NCBI GenBank assembly: GCA_034401795.1
Contig: CM067373.1
Coordinates: 91,532,996-91,596,995, forward strand
DNA: 64,000 bases
Direction: 5' to 3'
Origin: Chaetoderma sp. LZ-2023a
Lineage: Eukaryota; Mollusca; Caudofoveata; Chaetodermatida; Chaetodermatidae
Below, in pieces: positions 12,137 through 23,729 of the stretch. The number at the start of each line of letters is the position of its first letter. Within the stretch, counting starts at the first letter, position 1. The notes beneath the pieces were generated by a model. It saw nothing but the letters and a program-made list of their open reading frames with translations, was not told the origin of the DNA and ran no database searches. A program made the position numbers and the translations under genes.

Positions 12137-12275
12137 TCTCTTAACAATTTAACCGTCAAATTTGTTCAAGAAAGTTTTCATTTTCTCAAAGAAAATGTCC
12201 ACTTGGTGACCAAGAAGATTTTTTTTGGAAATTTACCACTGGCCGCTTTTCGCCAGCTTGGGTAGTAAAGGGTTA
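12137..12275. mobile_element. Family P MITE, degenerate copy
   Basis: Contains CAAATTTGTTCAAGAAAG, TTTTCTCAAAGAAAATGTCC, GACCAAGAAGA, AAATTTACCACTGG and the terminal GTAAAGGGTTAAC. These are the blocks seen in complete copies at 28650 and 63268. Confidence 0.6.
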
Positions 12276-12450
12276 ACATTGTTGTCAGTGTAGGGGTTCC
12301 ATGCTGCTGCAGCGTATTCTGGTCCAGGATAAACTTGAGTCATATGCTCGTTCTTTCACAGTCTGTTGTCATGAACTAAAGGCTCCCTGTGCAATTGGCA
12401 GGACTTTGTTTTCTTTAGCTGAGATTGTGTTGCATTTGTGTATCTTATCT

Positions 12451-12797
12451 AAGGCCAGTATTAGACGACCCAACATGTATGATTATATATGGATGATTAT
12501 ACAATTTTATGTCATACATGTGCATCATACACGATCATACAGCATCGGTGTGTGGTGTTGGATGAGGCTACCAGCCAGTGATACCAACAAAATTACGTGA
12601 TACAAATTCCAGGATATGATTGGCTGTTTCATCAAACATGTTTTAGGCTGTCGGACTAAAGTTGAACATTGTCCGACTTTTGTGTGTATGATTCGATTTG
12701 TCGATAGTTATGATTATGATATACGATCAAACGTCGTCCGACATTGTCAAATCATACATGTATCATACATGTTGGATCGTCTGTCATAGGTACTGCC
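12451..12797. mobile_element. Non-autonomous DNA element with ~35-bp inverted ends
   Basis: The left end reads GGCCAGTATTAGACGACCCA then ACATGTATGAT. The right end, reversed, reads AGGGCAGTACCTATGACAGA then CGATCCAACATGTATGAT. The interior is full of ATCATACATG and GTCCGAC words in both orientations. No protein. I could not find a clear target duplication. Confidence 0.6.
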
Positions 12798-13569
12798 CTG
12801 ATAACATTTTTATCGATGCTACATTAATCTGCGCTGTTATTTTGCTTCAGTGTGATTGTGACATTTAATAATATTGAATGACCTTTTCAGCCCAAGATCC
12901 AAAATTTGTTTTAGATCTTATTTTATCATATAGACAAGCCTTCTAGCCCGTTCCATATTTTTCGATATAAGCACACGTGCCGTATTCAACGGAGTATTTT
13001 CATTGGCTGTTGGGTGCGCAACCCATTTAAATCGACCAATTAAAACATCGATTGATGTGAGCGTGACGAGTAGGGATTACTACGCGGTACTGTTTTACTA
13101 CGATTTGTTTACTACGATTTGACATTCAAAATGAAACGTCATCGCAAAATGTCATCATTTGACAGTTTATCAGTCGGCAGCGAAGTAAAGATTGATGGCC
13201 GTGGATCTGCGATAGTCTTAGAAGAAAAGTGTAGTTTACGGCTGACATCGCCAGATTTTGTGTTTGTCACTATATTTTGCTGCGCATTCAGTATCTGTTA
13301 TCAAGTAGTGTTGCGTCACAGCGGCGGTATCGATTTCACGAAATCAACAATGAGAAATCATATAAGTCACATCAGCAACTATTGGCAAATATTTCAAAAT
13401 TACAGTTTATGTGATAAATAAAATCTCAAACTCGGTCACTTCATCTCACTATTATGAACCTCGTTGAAAATTATTACTTGCTAAAGCTCATGCAAATTGA
13501 TAATTTCCAACTCGGTCCATAATAGTGATATGAAAAGTGACCTCGTTCCAGATTCTCTATGTATGTCAT
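12798..13569. other. No supported gene
   Basis: An open frame at 13119-13421 (100 codons, Lys-rich start, one hydrophobic stretch VTIFCCAFSICYQVV) has no recognisable homology and no second supporting signal. I do not call it a gene. The rest is unique-looking AT-rich DNA. Confidence 0.4.
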
Positions 13570-13835
13570 TGGCATCTCAATTTCTTCTATGTATCTAGAA
13601 TATTGTCATCAGCAAAGAGACTGATGTGCATGAGATTCCATTAAAAATATCATTGATAAATATGAAGAAGAGCTGTGTCCTATAACCGAACCTTGTGGAG
13701 CTCCAACTGTGACAGCCAAGGTGTTTAAATTGGGTTCCATTGATCTTGGGATTGGTCAGAGATAAATCCATTAAATGATAGTTGTTTGTTTTCTTGATGA
13801 TTCCATAATTCTTAGGTTTCGTTATCAATTGTCAA
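13570..13835 (-). pseudogene. LINE reverse transcriptase fragment
   Basis: On the minus strand the frames give a GAPQGSVIG block, then QLFFIFINDIFNGISC, then LFADDNI in a shifted frame. This is the order of the PQGS and [F/Y]xDD palm motifs in non-LTR retrotransposon reverse transcriptases. One or two frameshifts separate the blocks and nothing recognisable lies outside them, so this is a short dead fragment. Confidence 0.65.
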
Positions 13836-14389
13836 TGTGCAACCCCATCAACTGAATTTTTGTCTAAGTCTAATATCGAGTAATATCACATCAACTTATG
13901 TTCGATGTTATAGCAATATGTTCAATAGTTTCAGCTCTGGTAGTGTTTACGTAGGTCCAGTACTCTTTGGGCTCTCATGGTCACGTAGATATTTGTTATG
14001 TTCATGATGAGTTGTCTTTGTTAATGTGTTTCTGTTTTGATGAATCGTATGAGGAAAGTGAGGTGAGAAAGAGGATCTAAACGTGGTATCATTTCACGGT
14101 CATGATATTACTCTTATTTTATTGTTGTACTTTTGCACTTTAAAGGTTTTTATTTTGCTACTATTGTAAACCATAATTCTTAGTTCACTAACCACTTATA
14201 TAGCATAGTATGCATTATTATATATAGTATCTCATCAATTCTTGTGTGCACAAATGTCATTCGATGTATTAACCGCCTTTATTGGTAGCTGTGTGGATAT
14301 CACACCAAAGAATGGTCAAATTTGTCTTCATTTTTGCCATTTAATGGGCAAGATTGGTCAAAGGACTCAAACTACTTGCTTATTGAGTG

Positions 14390-14512
14390 TCTATTTGCAG
14401 GCCAAGAGATTAGTTTAAAAAATGTACCACTGGAAAGACTGGCTCAGTTGCCGAGCCAGTTATTCCAGTGGTGAATTAAAAAAATAGTCTTCTCTTGGTC
14501 CGCAAATGGATA
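14390..14512. mobile_element. Family P MITE core
   Basis: The stem arms are CTATTTGCAGGCCAAGAGA and TCTCTTGGTCCGCAAATGGA. The inner hairpin is GACTGGCTCAGTTGCCGAGC followed by CAGTTATTCCAGTGG. It lies about 260 bp upstream of exon B. The outer TTAACCC ends are not clear. Confidence 0.75.
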
Positions 14513-14768
14513 TTCCTCAAGACCGCCTTTTTGGCCATCTTGGCTGTTAGCATTTTAAATGTATTAAAGAAATGCATTTATTATGAACAACTCATATGGT
14601 TATAAGGCTGTCTATTTTCATAATACCACCTTAAAGCTCACAGAATATTTCACAATTTTAGCTCAGTACATACTCTTCTGTCAGCATCGTCACTAACGCT
14701 CCATGTCTGAAAAGCTTATGATGGGTGTTACTTTTTCTTGATGCTTTAGTTTGTCTTATTTGTTTCAG

Positions 14769-15018
14769 TGATGAGATTAAATATATAAAAACGACATGTA
14801 ACAGACACGGCTGGAATGAGTGTATGTTTTTCACATCGGAAAAGATAATGGTTTTCATCACCATGATGACATATGTAGGAGTAGGAAATACTCTGACAGC
14901 AGACAGTGTGTTTCTTGCCATTCCTTTAATCGGTACTGTCATGCTTGCTATGACCCTTTTTACCTCATTGGCTATTGAGTTTGCAGCTGAGGGCAAGGTT
15001 TCCTGTGACAGAATCCAG
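14769..15018 (+). CDS. ABCC4/MRP4-like transporter exon, copy B
   Basis: Acceptor TTTGTTTCAG ends at 14768 and the donor GTAAGA starts at 15019. Length is 250 bp with the same phases as copy A: one base, then DEIKYIKTTCNRHGW to CDRIQ. It encodes the last two helices of transmembrane domain 1 (IMVFITMMTYVGVG and a second helix ending before EFAAEGKVSCDRIQ). It is closest to copy A in sequence. The open frame runs past the donor into the intron, so the splice boundary rests on the alignment with the other copies. No other exon of the transporter was seen within 10 kb on either side. Confidence 0.85.
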
Positions 15019-15524
15019 GTAAGAGATGGAGAGATGTTCATTCTTGGATGGAGCACGTGTGCACATTTGTTCATATGGGCACACATGGCTGTGTTGATTG
15101 GACATGATCCATTAGTAATTCAGAGGTCTAATCTTGCTAGCTTGTTCCAGTATACAGTATAGTACAATGATTAAAGGGAGATTGATTTCTAAATGGACAT
15201 TTATGTGGAGGGAAAGTTTTCACTCATATTATTGGATCATTAGAGAATCAATTGGACACTTCAAAGATACATCTTCATTGCCTGTATTTTCAGGGTCTCT
15301 GTTTCCTGTTTCTAACAATCAGGGTTTTTTGCATTCTCATGCACCCTTTGTTTTGATGATGTCATCAAAACATGTTTATTTGTATAAAACTGATAAGAAT
15401 CTACATTTAGTAAATTAGTTAAAGTAAATTGTTTCATTAAATCTTATATGTGTTTAAAATAATATCCTGCTCTGTATCATTGCAAGATGAAAAAAATTCT
15501 TAATCTGTTTACTTCCATACTAGA

Positions 15525-17667
15525 ATGTACATCCGTTACCAGACAAAGGCTGTTAATCCTTTCAAGACCATACTCTGCAGAAGAAATAAAAATTATTTTC
15601 TATCTAAAGCTAGAATCCCAGTAGTATGGTGTTTATATTATACGGAGTGATCTCACATAATTGTTGTAAAAGTAGGGAGAGCTTTTATCTTATGTACGTC
15701 CATTACCTCAAAATTGTGTATGTCTGTTACCAAATACATAGAAAGTAAATGGGATGTCCTACTCATTTTACCACATACACACACACATTATGAAACAACA
15801 ATCACAATGTTTTGATTAAATTGTGGCTCGATTATAAGCATGGTAAATGCTAGACTGTTCTAGTACAAGTACAGAATTTCTCAATCAGCAATCAAAATGA
15901 AATTCAATCAGGGTATTGGATCATCAAACAGGGTACTATGTTCACTATTTTAATATGGATTTAAGCTCTACTTAAAGTAAAGATAGAACAATTATCTCAG
16001 ATGACTTAAGATCATGGAAAAGATGCCGCACACATGTACACTGTATAACGATTGCATCCTTAAATACTTATCAACTAGGTACCATTCTCTGACAGAAATT
16101 AACTTGTTTTCTGATGCCCAACTCATCCCAATATAATTTGAGCAAAAATACTTATTCTCCCAAGCTTAGAACACGGACATGACTGGTCCAAATATTACTG
16201 AGTAAAAATTAAATGGCACTTCTTCGACACTTTCCATGGGAAATGTGTAGTGGGTGGTATATGGGGTACAACTAAAGGGTGTCTGGCATCATATTGTGGC
16301 AGGGGAACTTGCCACAACTCCTCAGGAGGTTGTACAGATACGTAGTTAGCCACTAATGTAAATCATATCAATCAAATCAACTCAAATACATATCAGCTAC
16401 AGATTGCCAATGACAAACTAATATTAGAAAACAGGTGGGAATCGTTGCAAATTACCTGGAGGACAAACATGACAAAAGGTTCATTATATGATCCTTTGAA
16501 CATCATCACACACATTACTCACATCTTGGCTAATAGTGATGGCTATGAGACTGAGAATGGTCCTGTTGGCATGTTGATAATTTTTCAGGCAAAATTACTT
16601 GGTTGTTGTAAGATAGGAAAACTCGGTATTTACCAGAGAAATTGCAACAGTAGGGGAAATTAGGTAGAATTAACTGTCATGACCAAGCATGAAAACCAGT
16701 ACCTGTTATTGCCCATGTTAACCAATCATGGTAATGTAGTAAGGATAATTATTATACCTGTTAAATAGGAATGAAAGGAACATGAATGTTTCTCATCTTT
16801 CTACATTGTAGCCATTCATAGTTTGTGAAGAATAACATTTCCAGATAACAATCTGATCACCAATATTGCTGGGGGTGGGGGTGGGTGGGGTTTCAGATCA
16901 TAAGCAGCATAAGAAAAGCAGCGATAATCTGAAAATGAGGACTGTAGACAAGATTATTCAGTAATTTGCAAATACTTACCAGTTGTTTTTTTTTACTTGT
17001 CCAGATGTTTGTCTGTAATTAATATTTTATAGATTATTTGTTTAGATTCTACATAGTTCACAATGACTATTGAACTTCATTTAATATGTATGAGGTAATT
17101 TCTTAATGAAATGATATGATGATTTACAGTAAAAGTTCCTATCTAAAAAATAAAAAATGTAGAAATAATACAAAGAACTTAAGCTTGTAACATTAAAACA
17201 TTGAAACCTATCTTGTTTTGAAGTTAAAAGGCATTGAAATCAAGAAAATTTAGTTGTGGAGCATGATGTATGTCCGTTACCAGAATAAAATGTATGTCCG
17301 TTACCAACAAGAAAAGACCACAAGCCACCAATCTGTAATCGCTTCATTATGAAAATATACCACATCATTAGATGAGTTATCTACCAATAACATAGGTAAA
17401 ACAAAGTAGGCTTTTTACTGAAGAATTCAGACTTGAAAAGATGAATACTGGGTCTCATTCTAAGGCTCAATTGATGTACGGCCATTACCATGTATTTCAG
17501 GCCTCAGTAACATTGCAAATAAGTTTTTTTCTCTGAAATATATTTTGCTTCCAATACACCTCATTGAGCTAAACCACTGAGAAAAGAAACATTATGACTC
17601 GCTTTATAGTTTAGTAGGAATATCTAATCAAATAATATTATTTTGTGCAAAATGTACGTCCGTTACC
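15525..17667 (+). repeat. Seven copies of the 16-mer ATGTAYGTCCGTTACC
   Basis: Copies lie at 15525, 15692, 15717 (shortened), 17266, 17290, 17474 and 17652, all on the + strand, with zero to three mismatches and irregular spacing. The interval otherwise has no recognisable gene, so I see nothing coding between exon B and 17680. Confidence 0.7.
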
Positions 17668-17679
17668 CCGGAACCGCCC

Positions 17680-17960
17680 TCAACCTTTCTGTTTATATCT
17701 CAGGTTTGGTTAATCGTATTGGACAAAACTTGGGCACATGCTTCCTTATAGTGATACAGCATCTTATGATGACCTTGGGTTCAAAGGTCACTGTGACCTT
17801 GGTAAAAATCTTTTTTTTCAACATTAACATTTTCCGTTTAGCTCAACTTTTCTGTTTATGTCTCGGGTTTCATTAATCATACTGGACCCAAACTTGGACA
17901 CATGCCTCCTTATAATGACACGACATCAGACAATGATGTTTTGACAAAACGTCAAATGTC
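17680..17960. repeat. Two copies of a ~150-bp dispersed repeat
   Basis: Both copies hold TCTGTTTATRTCTCRGGTTT, ATTGGACAAAACTTGGGCAC and CTTATARTGA. The first adds TCAAAGGTCACTGTGACCTT. Related sequence follows exons C, D and E (for example 21290-21560). Confidence 0.6.
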
Positions 17961-19480
17961 AAGGTATGCATGGCGCCCGTCTGTCATCCATCATCCATCC
18001 GTCAACATTTGTTTAAAAATGCAACTCATTAACTACTTGGCGGATTTCAACCTAATTTGGCTGGCTGGACAGAATATTGATTGCTCAATTTTTAGCTCAT
18101 CTGGCCCAAAGGGCCAAGTGAGCTTATGCTGTGGTGACCTTTCGTCTGTTATCCGTCTTCCGTCCATCCGTCAACCTTTGCTTTAAAACACTACTCCTCA
18201 TTAACCACTTGGCCGATTTCAACCAAATTTGGCTGGAAGTCCCCTGTTGTCATAGGCTCTAGAACTTCCATTCGGAATTCTGATTCATCAATGTTTTGGG
18301 TGAAAATCTTAGATTTTATGAAAAATGTACTGGAAATTGTCAAATTGCGTCTTCTCCTTACCATTCAAATCAATTTCAACCAAATTTGGCTGAAAGGATC
18401 CTATTGGCACAGGCTCTACTAGAACTTCCTTTCAGAATTTTGATTCATCAATTTTTTGGGTGAAAACCTTAGATTTTATGAAAAATGTTCAGGAAATTGT
18501 CAAAATGCTTTTTCTCCTTAGCATTCTGACCGATTTGAACCAAATTTGGCTGAAAGGATCCTATTGTCACAGGCTCTAGATCTTCCATTCAGACTTTTGA
18601 TTCATCAGTTTTTTGGTTGAAAACGAGATTTTATGAAAAATGTACCGGAAATTGTCAAATTGCTTCTTACCATTCTGAGCGATTTCAACAATCTGAGCGA
18701 TTTCAACCAAATTTGGTTGAAAGGACCCTATGGTGGTAGACTCCATTTGGAATTTTGATTCGTCAATTTTTTTACCAGAAATGGTCAAAATGCTACTCCT
18801 CCATAGCAGCTTAACCTATTTCAATCAAATTTGGTTAAATGGGATCTATGGTGGTAGGCTCCAGAACTTCCATTCAGAATTTTGATTGAACTATTTTTTG
18901 GTTGAAAATCTTAGATTTTATGACAGATGTACTGGAAATTGTCAAATTGCTTGTGAACTTAACTTCTTCTTCTTCTTTTTGTTCGCTGATCATACCGACA
19001 GTCCTAAGTGACTATCGACATGATCATAAGCGTTAAGTGCGTGGATCCATGGTTTATTAGAGTGCGCCGTGCGACCTGGAACCTCCGTCTTCAGCACTCG
19101 AGGTTTCTGTCAGGGTTACCTCACCCTTACCTCCTTTAGTCGGCTCTTACAACACGCAGAGGATACGGAAGGTGTATTCTAAGCCGCACCTACAGGGCTA
19201 GTGAACTTAACTGATTTCAAGCAAATATGGCCAAAAGGATCCTATGATCATAGGCTCTAGAACATGCATTCAGAATTTTGATTCATCATGTCTTTTAGGT
19301 AAAAATATATTTTATTATAAATTTACTGAAAATAGTCAAATTGCTTGTTCTCCTTTCTGCTTTGATCAATTTTAACCAAACTTGGCTAAAATGATCCTAT
19401 GATCATAGGCGCCAGAATATCCATTCAGAATTTTGATTGGTAGAATTTTCCTGTAATTTCAAACTTGTACTCAAAAGTCT
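17961..19480. repeat. R1 tandem array, third locus
   Basis: About seven R1 monomers, with the AGCTCATCTGGCCCAAAGGG leader at about 18093. Individual units share TTCTCCTTAGCATTCTGACC, TGGCTGAAAGGATCCTATTG and AGATTTTATGAAAAATGT. The array is interrupted by the SINE-like insert at 18965-19200. Confidence 0.75.
18965..19200 (-). mobile_element. SINE-like retroposon with 12-bp target duplication
   Basis: GTGAACTTAACT flanks the insert exactly (18953-18964 and 19201-19212). Read on the minus strand, the insert begins TAGCCCTGTAGGTGCGGCTT and ends in a simple GAACAAAAAGAAGAAGAAG tail, as retroposed short elements do. It is 236 bp and more GC-rich than its surroundings. A tRNA-type promoter is not convincing: a weak GGTTCCAGGTC lies internally. 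Confidence 0.7.
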
Positions 19481-19949
19481 AATAAAAAGTGCTAATTAAC
19501 CATCTAATCTTAAAATTTGAATTAAATATGCTATTTAATTGGCCGCATGACTGGTGACCTCTGCTTTTAAGTATAGAATGCATGATAAAATTTGTTCTTA
19601 AAGTATTTTGGCTCTTGGCAACTTGGGCTACATTGTAAACTTAATTTCAAACTTGTACTCAAAAGTCTAATTAAAATGCTAATTAAGTGGTCATGTGACT
19701 GGTGGGTGACCTTTGACCTGTTCTTAAGTATAGCATGAACCATAAAATTTGTTCTTAAGCAATGGATTTTGGTTGTTCGCAACTTAGGCTCCATTGTAAA
19801 TTTAATTTCAAACTTTTATTCAAAAGTCTCATTAAAATGCTAATTAAGCGATCATGTGACTGGTGGATGACCTTTGACCTGTTCTTAAGCATAGTATGAA
19901 CCATAAAATGTGCTCTTAAGCAATAAATTTTGTTATTACTACATTACAA
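19462..19949. repeat. Tandem repeat, ~165-bp unit, three copies
   Basis: The units contain AACTTGTACTCAAAAGTCTA, ATTAAAATGCTAATTAAG, GACCTTTGACCTGTTCTTAA and AGCATGAACCATAAAA. The array breaks at 19949 and resumes at about 20515-20790 (ACTTGTACTCAAAAGTTATA, CAACTGTCTAATTAAATGCC), so the foldback element at 19950 inserted into it. The last fragment directly abuts exon C. Confidence 0.7.
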
Positions 19950-20456
19950 CCTACCTCCTTGCATTACTATTGCTCTTTCCTTCTCTGAAAGGAAGCGTAG
20001 TAGGATGAATTTTTTGCAGCCAATGTTTGCTGGGTATTGTGGTTACAGAGTGACTGAAGGCTTCTTCAGGAATCTCCATACTCTCTCTAATGATGAGATC
20101 CATAGTAATTCGCTTGAATGCTATATCTCAGAATGAGCCAAGAAGAGGGTTAATCCAATACCCAGAGCCACTGAGTAGGTCATTAAGTACAATGACAACC
20201 TCATTGGCTGATAGCTATCACATGACCTTGACGGTAGCAAACAAGACTTCATTCCTTTGACGAATCCAGTGATATAGTCCAGCTTTATGCAGATCCATGT
20301 GGAGGCAGATGATCCTATCACTACTCGACTCTGAATATCTTACTAAAGCTGAAATTAAAATTAATTCAATACCCAGCAAACATTGGCTGTAAAAAATTCA
20401 TCCTACTACGCTTCCCTTCAGAGAAGGAAAGAGCAATAGTAATGCAAGGAGGTAGG
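19950..20456. mobile_element. Non-autonomous element with ~90-bp inverted ends
   Basis: The left arm 19950-20042 starts CCTACCTCCTTGCATTACTA and ends CCAATGTTTGCTGGGTATTG. The right arm 20367-20456 is its near-perfect reverse complement. The interior of about 320 bp has no coding sequence. The short open frames across the arms are by-products. Confidence 0.75.
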
Positions 20457-20799
20457 TATATGTAATTAGTAAAACATCAGACCAGACCCTCGGGGTCGTC
20501 TGGTCGTTTCTTTTCACCTTAGGCTACATTGTAAACTTATTTTCAAACTTGTACTCAAAAGTTATAATATTTTGCAAATTACGTGACCACATTCAATTCC
20601 GAAAAAATGTAAACTTATGCATCAAATTTTGATTAAAACAGGTTTTGGCAAGATGTTCTAGTGGCGCCCATACCTTAAGCACCAATTCTGAAACTTAAGA
20701 ATGGCAATTTTTATCCCAGCACTGGTCCATATCTAAATTACTACCATCAAACCTTTTGTACTCAACTGTCTAATTAAATGCCACTGGGCTCCCGGACTA

Positions 20800-21042
20800 A
20801 TGTATTATACCGCCAAGTCACGAAGAATGAAAGCGCTTCACATTGACGTGTTTAACATTAGTGCGGCAATGCTCAGCTTTGCAATGTTAGTGGCACACAC
20901 AAGTCTAGGCAATATCCTGTATGTCAGCAAGACATATTTAGCGATTGGTTTAGCGAATATCATAAAGTTATCATTGAACATATATGCTCCGATGGCCTTA
21001 CAATATCTAGCTGAGGGCTCTATCTCTGTGAGCCGGCTTCAG
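20800..21042 (+). pseudogene. ABCC4/MRP4-like transporter exon, copy C, acceptor lost
   Basis: Nearly identical to copy D (MKALHI.VFNISAAMLSFAM, LSLNIYAPMALQYLAEG, then RLQ and donor GTAAGA at 21043). The first few bases of the exon and the whole upstream acceptor tract are missing. Homology with copy D begins at about 20800 (ATGTATTATA). Upstream is the 165-bp tandem repeat instead of the TTTTGCAG seen in D, E and F. Without an AG at the right place it should not be spliced in normally. The coding part is still open, which fits a recent origin. A cryptic acceptor or use as a first exon cannot be excluded. Confidence 0.7.
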
Positions 21043-22047
21043 GTAAGAATGTCCAGCTATCGAAACTATGTGCCAGGGTTGCTAGCATGTCAATGACATA
21101 CATGACAATTAATGTCTCCAGAATATATTGAAATAATTTGATTGAAAATTGTTGATATGCAACAACTTTCAATCAAATCAATTTCATAATGTTCAACAAA
21201 ATACTTGATGCATGTTAATAAGCTTGCCTCTGCGATATTCAGCTGATGCATTAGACAGATCTATAAATTATGTATCTTTATATTAATCATACTGGACCCA
21301 AGCATGAACATATGCCTCCATATAAGGAAAGGAAATAATACATTAATGTGTGGGTCAAACGTCAATCTCACTGTGCCCTTGGTAAAAACTTTGAGGTATT
21401 TTACATAAACATTTTGCTTTTAGCTCAAATTAGCTGTTTATATCTTATTTTTGGTTAACCATGCTGGATCCAAACTTGGACACATGATTCCTCGTAATGA
21501 GAAGGCATGAGTCAAATGGTCAAAGCTCAGTGTGACCGTGATAAAAACATGGTTTGTCAACATTATTATTTTGCCATTAGCTCAACTTAGCAGTTTGATG
21601 ACAAGATGACTTTGTCGTCAAAATATCAAAGGTCATCGTTATGGATACATGTATTAATAGGCCTTCTATATTTATCCATTGTCTATGTAAGTAGAATGAT
21701 ACTTAAAGCGTTGAAGTTTATCGTCGCATTGCAAGCACATTTCTGGTTTGTGGTTTGCTTTCTCTGCATGGATACATGTAACCTATAAAGTGTTTGCCCA
21801 ACCAGGCTTGTAGAACTTGTGGCGCTAGTATTTTTTTCTAAGCTCTTCAATACAAAACCTTTGTAAATAAACTAATTTCACATGCCAAGAAACCTGTGTG
21901 TGCACCCTGGTTGTACAGAAAAATAACAAATATGTCTGACATAGATATTATTTCTATATAAAAAAACTAGTATGCATTGCTCACAATACACAAGACCAAA
22001 AGTATTAAAAAATGTATTTATATCTCCGGGCTAATGGATACCTTCAC

Positions 22048-22050
<3 letters not shown>

Positions 22051-22081
<31 letters not shown>

Positions 22082-22088
22082 TAATAAT
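22051..22088. repeat. (AAT)n microsatellite
   Basis: ATAATAATA run inside duplication copy 1, shorter than its counterpart at 24763-24828. Confidence 0.9.
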
Positions 22089-22230
22089 CTTTATTTAGTG
22101 AGGGTAAACAACGTCAGCAAAATCTGATCTTCGCGAGGCCCTCGGCACATATTCTGTGTTGAGTTTCAGAAACTGTTGTCTAAGCTCTACACTTTTACAC
22201 ACTGCTGCAGGTTCTCACAGAAGTTGGCTG

Positions 22231-23400
22231 CAGTGATCCTCCACTCTTCCTTATCCTTGGTACCTCTGGAAATCTAATATGGACTAATCTATGAATTAAT
22301 AAAATAGAACCCATCAAGAGTGATCGCCCTTGCCGTCTGATTGGGAGCAGTAAAGGGTTCAATAGTATCAATGCATGCTAAATTATATATCAAGTGGGCT
22401 TGCACAAATATTCGATTAATCACAATTATTTGTTTTAATATGACCATGGACGATAACAAAACCAAATAATCGAGTAATCGAGGATTTTCAATCTCCAAGA
22501 TAGTTGTTTTTTATTTGAAAGTCAGCTTACATTTTCCAGTGATACTAACCCATGTGAAAAATGTTTATAAATATTGCATTATATATATCTATATTATTTA
22601 TTTTGTGACTTGTTTTGATGAAAGAAGGCATTAAAATGTTTAAATCTTTCAAATGAAGTTTTAGGGGCATTCAACCCAGTGCCATTTCGCCCCAGATCCA
22701 GAATATCACTGGTTTTCAAACTAAGCACATTTGCCAATCATAAAATATCGCTCACGTTAGATTTATTGTAATTATTTTAGTTAAAACCATCTTTGTTCAT
22801 CCAAAATACGGACAAGCCAGTTAGAGAAATATGTAGCTTAATTTAGAAAACCACACTTAGACACCACTGTACCACAGTAAAACCACTGTGACATACCTTT
22901 AGAAACCACTGCGCCACACCTAATTGAATTTTCATTTTGCTTTGTGCCGTTTTGTCTTGCCAGATTGTATTGATTTTGTGTTAAGAAATTGTACTCTAAT
23001 GTTTATAATAGCATTTTAATTGTGATATCTGAACACATTACTATCTGGCAATTAGACTGGAAACACTTTAGTGATCTGATCAGCAAATTATATTTTTTTC
23101 AAGGATTGTATTAGCAATTCACATTTGAGTTAAAGTTTGTAGCTTTTTCAGATATTACCAATACTAGAAGTTTTGAAAGCTTTATCCATTCCCAACCCAC
23201 TATAACTGTACAGCTGCGATTAATCTTATAATCGCGATTATTTATCTAAAATGATCGCGATTAAAAAAAATTGCATGATCATACAAGCCTAATATCAACC
23301 CACCCACCATTTTAACCTTCAGGAGAAAATTGTCAATGCTCTACTCTTAGTAAGCTTCAAGTAGTAATGCTGATAGGGAATGTTTAGAGCGCTTATCCTT
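22231..23400. other. No gene recognised
   Basis: AT-rich sequence between the two segmental copies. The stretch before exon D (23290-23400, AACCCACCCACCATTTTAAC, TAGTAAGCTTCAAGTAGT) is conserved at 33010-33110 before exon E, so it belongs to the ancestral intron. Confidence 0.5.
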
Positions 23401-23479
23401 ATATATACAAGCATGTATGCGTGCGCACACTTTTTGTAAGGTGCTTGGTAATCAGCAGGTATTTGCTTCCATTTTGCAG

Positions 23480-23729
23480 GAATGAAATGTGTTATATCTC
23501 CAAGTCACAAAGAATGAAAGCGCTTCACATTGGTGTGTTTAACATTAGTGCGGCAATGCTCAGCTTTGCAATGCTAGTGGCATACACAAGTCTAGGCAAT
23601 ATCCTGTATGTCAGAAAGACATATTTAACAATTGGTTTAGCGAATATCATAAAGTTATCATTAAACATATATGCTCCGATGGCCTTACAATATCTGGCTG
23701 AGGGCTCTGTCTCTGTGAACCGGCTTCAG
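23480..23729 (+). CDS. ABCC4/MRP4-like transporter exon, copy D
   Basis: Acceptor CCATTTTGCAG ends at 23479 and the donor GTAAGAATG starts at 23730. Length is 250 bp with the same phases as the other copies: one base, then NEMCYISKSQRMKALHI to SVNRLQ. Two helices are visible: AAMLSFAMLVAYTSLGNILY and the segment around IGLANIIKLSLNIYAPMALQ. It is a class C ABC exporter segment ending transmembrane domain 1. The upstream intron end (TATATATACAAGCATGTATG, GCACAC, AAGGTGCTTG) is conserved before exon E. It belongs to the C-F subgroup. Confidence 0.85.

Larger units (their letters stand above)
20800..22230 (+). repeat. Segmental duplication, copy 1 (with 23480-24945)
   Basis: The exon C body and about 1.2 kb of following intron match 23480-24945 at an offset of about 2690 bp, with few differences. 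Shared landmarks are TTGATTGAAAATTGTTGATA (hairpin), GCATGAACATATGCCTCCAT, CTCAGTGTGACCGTGATA, GTTTGCCCAACCAGGCTTGT, the (AAT)n run and GAGGGTAAACAACG. A more diverged third copy follows exon E. Confidence 0.85.

Noticed and set aside
13119-13421. 100-codon open frame as a host gene
   Set aside because: No homology, no splice or promoter signal, length within chance for a repeat-rich window.
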